Shown here piece by piece: positions 1-7,600 of a DNA stretch of 52,500 nt. This DNA comes from Symbiodinium natans (taxonomy: Eukaryota; Sar; Dinophyceae; Suessiales; Symbiodiniaceae). The translations under genes and the position numbers were made by a program. The notes under the pieces are model-generated. The model was given only the letters and a program-made list of their open reading frames with translations, ran no database searches and had not been told where the DNA came from. The stretch is taken from contig CAJNDS010000612.1 in the NCBI GenBank assembly GCA_905221605.1, forward strand, positions 1 through 52,500, written 5' to 3'. The stretch's first letter is position 1; every line of letters begins with the position of its first letter.

Positions 1-173
1 GGTCTCCTGATTCGCGTATCATGTCGCGAATCACAGCAGTCACGCATTTACTGAAGCCTGCTGCGATCTCGGCTTCAACAATTTAGGGGTTCGGGTTTAG
101 GGAATTTGGAGTTTAGGGCTTGGGGGTTTAGGGCTTAGGGTGTGGGGGGCTTTTTTGGGGCTCTGGAATTTAG
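1..173. other. Window edge: unique DNA then degenerate telomere-like repeat
   Basis: Bases 1-80 are unique and no convincing coding frame is visible. From about 84 the sequence becomes degenerate TTTAGGG-type repeat that runs to a possible 3' splice site at 172-173. Confidence 0.5.
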
Positions 174-253
174 GACAGGGCGCTTGTGCTCTGTTTCGGG
201 ACATGACGGTCTTCTGGCCGGATGAAGCACTTCCACAGCAGCGAATTTGTCCG
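174..253 (+). CDS. Candidate internal exon, unknown product
   Basis: The frame is open from a TTTAG acceptor to a strong donor CCG|GTACGT. It reads CALFRDMTVFWPDEALPQQR, which has balanced composition unlike the surrounding repeat. The product is not recognised. The exon call rests only on the frame and the two splice sites. Confidence 0.4.
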
Positions 254-420
254 GTACGTAGCCCATACGCAGCATTAGTACACACTCAGGGTCCTGAAAA
301 AGAGGCTTTTGGGTTTAGAGTGCATGAACTGGGCCGAAAACTCTGAAACACTATACCCTAAACCCTTAACCCTAAACCTAAGTAGCTCAAATGCTTCTCC
401 TCTTGGTCTTCCTCTTGCAG

Positions 421-515
421 GCGCTTCCCGTGCTATGGTAGCTGAACTCGTCTGTCTGTCTCTCGCGTATATACTTCAAAGCTGCGCCGTGCCGTTCACG
501 CACCCTAAACCCTGA
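421..515 (+). CDS. Candidate exon reading into telomere-like repeat
   Basis: A pyrimidine-rich tract ending CTCTTGCAG (to 420) is one of the best 3' splice sites in the window. The frame then reads ASRAMVAELVCLSLAYILQS and stops at TGA inside the adjoining CCCTGAA/CCCTAAA repeat. If the frame is right, the last residues are encoded by repeat DNA. The product is unknown. Confidence 0.4.
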
Positions 516-880
516 ACCCTAAACCCTAAACCCTAAACCCGGTAGAGAGCCAACTCTTCGCAGAAATGGAGGGTCTAGACCTTAATTATCAAATTTCCAC
601 CCCCTAAATCCACAACCCGACAACCTAATCCTGATAAACCCTAAACCCTGAACCCTGAACCCTAAACCCTAAACCCTAAACCCTAAACCCTAAACTGACT
701 GTCCCAGGCACCTGCGCGGCGTAGCCCTGAGCCGCGCGACTTGTTTTTAGTCAAGGGGCGAAAGGAGGGGTCCCTGATAAGGGACTTTCGGGTTTAGGGA
801 GGGTTTAGGGTTTAGGGTCTAGGGTTTGGGGTTTGGGGTTTAGGGCTTAGGGCTTGGTTGCTAGGGACTACATAAGGCAT
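516..880. repeat. Telomere-like arrays with a short palindrome
   Basis: CCCTAAA arrays lie at about 505-540 and 640-695, and a TTTAGGG-type array at about 790-860. Between them GTCCC..GGGAC at about 770-785 is a short palindrome. No gene is supported here. Confidence 0.7.
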
Positions 881-1480
881 ATTTGGGTTTAGAGCGGGGA
901 ATACGATTAAGGGTTCCTTCTAGGGGATCCTTCCTTGTATCCCATGCTAGAGGCTTAGGCTGTTTTAGGATGTTGGGTTTAGGACGGTCTGGTCTTACAG
1001 CTCTGGGGAAATTCGAAGATAGGGGTTTCCGGCAACTGCGGATGCCTTTTTGGGTTTTGGGGTGTGGGGTTTGGGGCTCAGGGTTTGGGATTTCGGGTTT
1101 GGGGTTTAGGGTTTGGGGTTTGGGGTTTAGGGCTTGGGGCTTCGGGTTTGGGGTTTCGGGTTTGGGGTTTAGGGTTTGGGGCTTCGGGTTTGAGGTTTTG
1201 GGTTGGGGCCCTTTGCAAACGGGGAATAGCCAAACTTAAAAGGACCGCTGTAGGTGGGTGCCTGCTGGTTCTCAACAGCTGAAGGATTGATGCTACGCCT
1301 CTTCCACTGCTCGCACAAGAGAGAGCAACCCTAAACCCTCAACCCTCAAGCCTCATCCCTCAACCCCAAACCCTAAACCCCCTAATGCTAACGTTTATAT
1401 GGTTTGGTCTTGAGGGCTTGACCGATCCTTTTGGATGAGACTCCGACAGCTCAGTGGAAACCCATCATTCGTACCCCAAC
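881..1480. repeat. Degenerate TTTGGGG/TTTAGGG tract and CCCTAAA fragments
   Basis: Bases 1045-1200 are imperfect GGTTTGGGG and GGTTTAGGG units. Reading across them gives spurious ORFs rich in Gly-Phe-Trp. The interspersed unique segments have AG and GT sites but no frame good enough to call. Confidence 0.6.
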
Positions 1481-1550
1481 CCTAAACCCTAAACCCTAAA
1501 CCCTAAACCCTAAACCCTAAACCCTAAACCTTAAACCTAAACCCTATATA
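1481..1550. repeat. CCCTAAA array
   Basis: About eight nearly perfect heptamers of CCCTAAA. Confidence 0.9.
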
Positions 1551-1579
1551 CCCTAACCCTGAACTATCAGACCTATCAG

Positions 1580-1652
1580 TCGCATTACACAAAACCTTCC
1601 GTGGGCTGAGGCCGCGTCTCCCTGCACTTGCCTGTCAGAAGTCGCAACAGAG
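1580..1652 (+). CDS. Weak candidate exon, unknown product
   Basis: The frame follows CTATCAG and ends at AACAGAG|GTTTCG. It reads ALHKTFRGLRPRLPALACQK. It is short and unrecognised, and the only support is the pair of splice-like sites. Confidence 0.25.
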
Positions 1653-2150
1653 GTTTCGGGTTAGGGGTATAAGGGTTAAGGGTTAAGGGTTAAGGGTTTA
1701 GGGTTTAGGGTTTCGGGTTAGGGGTATAAGGCTTTCAGGGTTTACAAGGGATTAGGTTTCGGGTTTAGGGTTTAAGGCTTGAAGGGTTTAGGGGTTGGAG
1801 GGTTGCAGGGTTTAGGGGCTTAGGGGTTTCAGGCTTTTAAGGGTTTAAGGGCTTCAGTGTTTGGAGGTTTAAGGGTTGAAGGGGTGAAGTGTTTATGTAG
1901 GTTTAGGGGTTTAGGGGTTTGAGGGTTTAGGGGTTTAGCGGTTTTGGGGTTTTAGGGTTTAGGGTTGTAGGGGTTTAGGGGTTGAAGGGTCTAAGGGTGT
2001 AGGGGTTTAGGGATTTAAGGGTCTAAGGGTTTAGGGTGTCAGGGTTTAGGGGGTTTAAGGGGTTACGGGTTTAGGGGTTTAAGGGTTTAGGGGTTTAAGG
2101 GTCTAAGGGTGTAGGGGTTTCAGGTTTCAGGGTCTAAGGGTTTAAGGGTC
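1653..2150. repeat. Long degenerate telomere-like tract
   Basis: Roughly 500 bases of diverged TTTAGGG-like units (GGGTTTAAG, GGGTCTAAG, GGGTTGAAG). The heavy divergence suggests this is one of the oldest arrays in the window. Confidence 0.8.
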
Positions 2151-2195
2151 TGAGAGATGATTGCCCCTTGTAAGGAAGAATATTTCTTGTTGCTG

Positions 2196-2246
2196 TCTCT
2201 TTTTTTTTTTGTTTGTTTTTTGTTGGGGGGGGGGGGGGGGGGGGGT
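2196..2246. repeat. Poly-T then poly-G homopolymer tract
   Basis: A T-rich run is followed directly by an uninterrupted G run of about 20 bases. It may form G-quadruplex DNA and may also be a site of assembly error. Confidence 0.85.
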
Positions 2247-2289
2247 TCTGGAGCAAATCGTAGAGAATGGCTGGAAAGCTTTCTGACCC

Positions 2290-2855
2290 CTACCATTCAT
2301 GCCTCAAAGATCCTGACTTCTCCGAAGCCCTAGCTTTTACATAGGGTCCAGCGTTTATACAGGGTTTCGGGTTAGGAGGGTAGGAGAAAGCCCTATAGAC
2401 CCTATGCCCTGTAAACCCTAAACCCTCAATCCTCAACCCCAAAAAACATATCCTGTCACCTGTGCGGTGCTCCGAAAAGTGCTTGTGGCCATCGGCCATA
2501 TAAAGCCACGTTTCCATGTCGTCCTCAGGAAAGTCATCAATCCAGGTAGAAAAAGGCCGGCCGCCTTTCTCGTCTCCACGAGCTTCTTGGCCTTCTGCTC
2601 GCGGCCCTGCACGGCACGAAGCTGCCGCTTGCTGTTGTTGAGCTGCTCGGCCTTTCGTGTCACCACCAACTCGAGCTTCGTCCAATCCTTTCCACAGTCC
2701 ATCCACTGGTTGAAGAGGTCATTCTTGTTCCGCAGGAAGTTCGAGCTCAGAGAAACCGGAAACAACTTTCTGTCTGCCGCCTGTTTGCAGAAGGCGGTGG
2801 CTCGTGCTGTTCTTCTTCTGCTGGTCCACAAGCTGGCCGGCTGACTCGAGGTCAC
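2290..2855 (-). pseudogene. Broken minus-strand ORF, probable mobile-element remnant
   Basis: Two overlapping minus-strand frames each look coding over part of their length. The first (from 2855) reads FNQWMDCGKDWTKLELVV and then a Lys/Gln-rich helical stretch. The second continues with STWIDDFPEDDMETWLYMA. The sensible reading switches frame near 2555-2575, implying a frameshift. Ordered helical segments ending in an acidic W-x-DDFPEDD motif resemble uncharacterised proteins that I associate with dinoflagellate repeat families, but this is recall and not a database result. There is no start or stop that makes a complete gene. Confidence 0.45.
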
Positions 2856-2939
2856 AGCAGAGTCCTCACGGTTCGTTCTGCGTCCTTAACCCCGCTAACC
2901 GGGAAGCAAACACAAAAACACGACTGGGAGGTGGAATGA

Positions 2940-3115
2940 AAGTAGGCTGTAGGGTTGAGGGTTTAGGGTGCTGAGACCCATAAACAACCCAAACCCAAAC
3001 ACCGCAAACCCGAAACCCCTAGCCCCTAAACCCTAATCGTTCTACCCTAAACCCTAAACCCTGAACCCTAAACCCTAACCCTAAACCCTCAACCCTAACC
3101 CCTAAACCCTAAGTC
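2940..3115. repeat. Mixed CCCTAAA fragments
   Basis: Short telomere-like units in both orientations, densest at 3040-3112. The following 3113-3180 segment is open on both strands and could not be assigned. Confidence 0.7.
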
Positions 3116-3219
3116 GCGTTTCAGCCTCACTGGTGGCGACGCCATCGACGTCCAGTTCTTTGTACAAGGGGCCACCTCTCACTGCTAGCTCAAGCAGATA
3201 GAGGGGGCCTCTTGAGGGC

Positions 3220-3388
3220 GGGGGGGGGGCGGATGGAAGGAAAGGGGGGGGGAAGGGGAAAAGGGGGCGGTGGCGGGCGCGGGGACGGGGGGGGTGGGGG
3301 GGCGGGGCGGCGGGGGGGGGGGGGGGGGGGGGTAGGGGGGCGGGGGGGGCGGGGGGGCGGGGGGGGGCGGGGGCGGGGGGGGGGTGGG
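3220..3388. repeat. G-rich low-complexity tract
   Basis: Nearly pure G with scattered C, A and T, including G runs over 15 bases. It has strong G-quadruplex potential on the plus strand. ORFs of poly-Gly or poly-Pro across it are artefacts. Confidence 0.9.
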
Positions 3389-3761
3389 ACTTGAGGTTTA
3401 GGTTTTGGGGTTTAGGGCGTAGGATTGAGGCTTGGTCAAAGGGAAGTTGCATGGTCCCTTAGTATGGGCCCTAAACAAGGGGACCCCTTGTCATACACCC
3501 CCTTATATATGCCCTATACATCAGAACCCTCTACGTAGAGGTAAGACCCCATTAAGGGCATTTAACCCTAAACCTACACACTAAAGACCAAAAAACCCTA
3601 AACCCTAAACCCCTAAACCCTAAACCCTACACCCCAAACCCGAAACCCTAAACGTTGCCCATATAACTACCCTGAGACACTTTCCTGCAGTCGTGCTCTT
3701 AAATCCCTAACTTGCGAAGCATGCCAGCCTTTTTCGGTTGCTGAGAAGGTCTGTGCGATGT

Positions 3762-3862
3762 GTTGTATATATACATATATATATATAATATCTTTGCTAA
3801 TTTCTGCATAACACACACACACACACACTCGCACATACATATATATATATATATATACTCCG
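3762..3862. repeat. TA, CA and TA microsatellites
   Basis: Compound dinucleotide tracts: (TA)n, then (CA)n near 3811-3828, then (TA)n near 3838-3857. The flanks at 3660-3760 and 3863-3960 are unique and show no convincing gene. Confidence 0.9.
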
Positions 3863-4078
3863 CACGCCTTCTCGAAGTCCACTCTGAACTCCCCAACATC
3901 TGGCCTCTTGCCACCGAACAAGGCTAAAGCCCAAAAAGCCAGAACGCTACACCCCCAATACCCGAAACCCTGAACCCTAAACCCTGAACCCTGATCCTTA
4001 AACTATAGGGTGTAGGGTTTACGGAGGTTTGGGGCTTAGGGGGTTTAGGCCCTGAAAAAGCCAAAGACCCAAGGCCCC

Positions 4079-4165
4079 AAACCCTAACCCTAAACCCTAA
4101 ACCCTAAACCCTAAACCCTAAACCCTAAACCCTAAACCCTAAACCCTAAACCCTAAACCCTAAAA
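4079..4165. repeat. CCCTAAA array
   Basis: About twelve almost perfect CCCTAAA units in one orientation. It faces the oppositely oriented array at 4271-4390 across about 100 bases of unique DNA. Confidence 0.95.
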
Positions 4166-4270
4166 AACCTAAACTTTGGTACGCCCTGCCTCACGCGCGG
4201 GTGTTCCCGAGAGGAGGTCAGGGCTGCGCTGGTTGCGGGCAGGACTTGTGAGCGGCGGCGGCAGCAATTT

Positions 4271-4390
4271 TCGGGTTTAGGGTTTAGGCTTCAGGCTTCG
4301 GGGTTTCATAGGGTTTAGGGTTTAGGGTTTAGGGTTTAGGGTTTAGGGTTTAGGGTTTAGGGTTTAGGGTTTAGGGTTTAGGGTTTAGGG
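4271..4390. repeat. TTTAGGG array, target of the LTR element
   Basis: Perfect TTTAGGG units run right up to the 5' LTR. The last five bases, TAGGG (4386-4390), recur at 13168-13172 just after the 3' LTR, as expected for a target-site duplication in a telomere-like target. Confidence 0.95.
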
Positions 4391-4612
4391 TGCGGAGCTG
4401 CAACTGGTATTGTAAAAAGAGTTAGTGTTGGAAGTTGAAAGGGTTAATAAACCCGAAAATCATTTTTATGGCTCAAGACTGGGCCATGTGCCTGGTAGTA
4501 CAAGGTGAGTGCCCTGTGGTTTGGGTTTGTTGTGTGGTTGATCCAGGGAAATCAAGGGTTTCTGTTGGGGTTGACTTTTCGGTTTCTCGTCCCCCTTCGG
4601 TTCCCCCCCGTA
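4391..4612 (+). repeat. 5' long terminal repeat
   Basis: It begins TGCGGAGCTG and ends CCCCGTA. It matches 12945-13167 with 6 substitutions and 3 single-base indels. It contains a spliced-leader-like segment (4461-4477), a consensus donor CAAG|GTGAGT at 4505 and a pyrimidine-rich 3' end. The 3' LTR has lost the GTGAGT site (it reads GGGGAG), so only the 5' copy keeps it. Confidence 0.9.
4461..4477 (+). promoter_or_regulatory. Spliced-leader-like motif in 5' LTR
   Basis: The sequence CATTTTTATGGCTCAAG resembles the 3' part of the dinoflagellate spliced leader (CCATTTTGGCTCAAG) with a small insertion. The 3' LTR version (13016-13032, CATTTTTTTGGCTCAAG) is closer. It may be a relic of a trans-spliced transcript captured by the LTR, or a functional start of the R region. 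Confidence 0.5.
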
Positions 4613-4613
4613 G
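4598..4613 (+). promoter_or_regulatory. Possible splice acceptor at the LTR/PBS junction
   Basis: The tract CGGTTCCCCCCCGTAG|G is pyrimidine-rich and ends in AG followed by G, upstream of the ORF1 start at 4678. It could accept the spliced leader in trans, or be joined to the donor at 4505 to remove most of U5. Confidence 0.35.
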
Positions 4614-4627
4614 GTTATGAGCCCAAG
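4613..4627 (+). promoter_or_regulatory. Primer-binding site, half-tRNA-iMet type
   Basis: GGTTATGAGCCCAAG is complementary to an initiator-Met anticodon arm of the form GGGCTCATAACC. Copia-type elements use such an internal (half-tRNA) primer rather than the tRNA 3' end. The position directly next to the 5' LTR is correct. The host tRNA sequence is needed to confirm it. Confidence 0.55.
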
Positions 4628-4677
4628 TTAGGTTCCCTGCGGTTTGTGTTTCGGCTTTAGGGTGGAAGCTTGAAGCC

Positions 4678-7600
4678 ATGGCGACCAACTGGTTACGGAC
4701 TGGGGTGGCATCATCAAGCTCCAATGTGGGCGACCAAGGTGATGGTGGTGTCAAAAGGTCTGCAACGGGTGAAAAAGTCGTTCCCAATGAGGAAGCTCTG
4801 GTTGATGTTGGTGGTATGCGTGGCGAAGAGAAGCCGGTGGTGGAAGGACTGGAAGACCAGATGGAAGCAGTTTTGCTGCGCCTTCTGAGCAAACATGGGC
4901 ATCTTCTTCGAGCTGCGGAATCTGCTGAATCAACGGGAGCGCCAACAACAAGCTCCTCTACGTCAAAGATGGTGGAGCAAGGGTGCCAGACAGAACTGGT
5001 TGGGGATGTTATCCCTGTTTCCAAGCGAGCTCGCAACAAGGTGAGTTTCGCGGCTGAAAGTGGTGATCTGTTGACAGGTGAAGTGGAAGAAACTGCGCCT
5101 GTTGCTGCGACAAAAAGCAGTATCCTCGTTGTTGGGGACGCAGAAGGAGTCGTTCCTGTTGCTATGGTGATGAGCGAAGGAGAAATCCTGGAATTGGAGG
5201 CAGCAAGAATACAGCAAGAGTCAGACGAGGACTTATACGCTGGTGGTGGAGGCAAAGCGTCTCAGGCTGCTGACCTTCCAATCGTCGACTGCGATGGGAA
5301 GACATGGGAACGCCATTTTCACGAGGATGGGAGAGAATATTTTTACTGCTTGGACACTGGTGATACCCAATGGGTGTTGCCTAAGAAGACTGGAATGGCT
5401 GGAAATAGCGAGGGGCCAGGTGTTGGAATGGGCATTGTCCCTGTGGAAGATGAGCCAACGCTGGGTGCTACCTCGTCTCCATCATCTACTGAGTCTTCTA
5501 GGGCACAGCAGGGTAGCATGGAAAGTGTGAACAGCGGTGTAAATAGTGTAAGTGAAAAGGATTTTTCCTCTACTATCGGGGATAGCGGTCCTAGGGGTGG
5601 TGGTGACGCCCCGACCTCGGGTTCTCCTGATGAAGAGGGGATTTCTGGAAACCGAGCAGACATCGCTGAAGCTCAACATCTGGATCGGGAAGAAATGGGG
5701 ATGCTTTCTGAGGGTGTGGCAGCGGTGGAATCGGTGGGTCCAGAAGAAAAAATGCCCAATGTGGAGATCGGAATTGTGTCGGCTACAGAAGAGCGAGTGG
5801 TGGATGTGGTGCCTGTCGTTCAGGAAGATGGCCCTGGAGATTTGGATGACGAAGAGAAAAAGTTGTGCATTACGACTGAGGAGGTCTCTTCGTTTGGTGC
5901 CGAGAATTCTGCCATTCAAAGGGAAAAGGAAACTTCTGAAACTGCTGGAGACACGGTTGATAAGAAAGATGAGGCCTGGAGCGCCAATGAAGCGCGGGTC
6001 GATGCGCCAGATAGTACCTGGAGTGCGAATGAGGCACGGGTTGAGGTGCATATGGTGGTACGTTCCACGGGCGACTGCAACAATGGGGCGCAGGTCTCCG
6101 CAGCAGCTGATGATGGAGGTTCACAGGTGGACGCACTGGTGCAACCTGAAATTAGCCGCGAGGAACGAAATGACAAGGACTACACCGGAGCCAATGAGGC
6201 AGCTGTGGTCAATGATGGTGGCAATTCTCCTTTGGAAACCATGGAACCAAAGGAGCCTGCGGTGGAAGAAAGTGTGCCTGCCGTGGATGATCAACTCAAT
6301 CGCCCTGCAGCGGAAGAAAATTTGCCTGCTGCAGAAGGTGTGACAAAGGACACCAATGAAGGGTCCACTCCCATGAAGGGAGAAGCGTTGCCGTCTGGAA
6401 GTTCACCGGAAGTCGACACCGAGCGAACTGAAGCAGATGAGGCAAAGCCTTTGGCAGAGAAAAAGGGAAGTCCTGAAATCCAAGAGCACAAAAAAGATGA
6501 GCTTGTGGGACTCGTGGAACAGGACGAGCAGTGTGACCCAAAGGTGAAGACAAAGGATGCGCCAGGAGCCGATGATACAGAGATGGTTTCTGAAGAGCAT
6601 GCAAAGAAAGTGCCCCGAGCGGGAGCCTTGGAATCACCTGGGACACATTGCTATGAAGAGGGAGATAAGATCACTGGTCTAGTGCGCTGCATCAATGGGT
6701 ATGGAGCTTTTTTGGACTATGGTGATCTAAATGTATTGATTCCTGCAGAAGGGAACAATGTACATCAGTTCCAATTTGGTGATACTGTCAATGGAACAGT
6801 GAAACGAGTGGAAGATGATGGTACCATAATCTTGGACACCTTTCTGGTTTTGGAAGAGAACGAGGAGGATTCCTCGCCAAAGCTGCGCAAATGGAAGGAC
6901 AGCGGCTGGGGTACATGGTGGACAGGCTCATGGCAGACTGGTCAATGGTACAAAGGTTCTGATGGTCAATGGGACTGGAAGTCAGAGGAACCGCAGTCTC
7001 GTGAGTGGTTCGCCGAGTCAAAAGCATCCTCGAGGGAACAAGAGGAGGCGGAGCAGAAACAGCTCTATGGAGAGAAGATCTGTCGAAATCTCCTGGAAGA
7101 TGAAACAATTGATAATGACTATGTGGGCAAAATCACTGGGATGTTGCTGAGTCGTTCAATGGACGTGATTGTGGAGTGTATTGCAGATCATGCATTCCTG
7201 AATAATGAGGCTCGGAGCGCATACAACATCTTGCTAAGTGATGATTGGAAGCCTGAGAAGAAAGAACGTGTCGGTGTGGAAGAAACAACCACTTTTTCCC
7301 GGAAGCAGTACCACGACGCGCTCTACGAACTGGCAATGTTGCTGAGCAAGGGAAAAGATGAGCTTTGGAACGAGCTGTGGTTGGACACCAAGCGATTTCT
7401 GCAAGAGCTTGACGGTGCAGTCGAGGAGATGAGCAAGAGGGAAAACAGGCCGATAGAGACCTATATGGATCCCGATCAGTACAAAAAGGCTCACACGACT
7501 CCGAAAACTGTGTCACTTGGATACAGTAAGCTGTGCAGGTTCTTCAATCAAGGGAGGTGTCGAAATGGAGATGGGTGTTCCTATGAACATCGTCGCTACG

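Noticed and set aside
1064-1282. ORFs rich in Gly-Phe-Trp or Asn-Pro-Lys-Pro across arrays
   Set aside because: They are direct translations of TTTAGGG/TTTGGGG or CCCTAAA units and end as soon as the unit is perfect. No independent coding signal.
4473-5255. Minus-strand 260-codon ORF and other minus frames opposite ORF1
   Set aside because: They are shadows of ORF1, Ser/Thr/Pro-rich from reverse-complement codons, and one crosses the LTR/PBS boundary.
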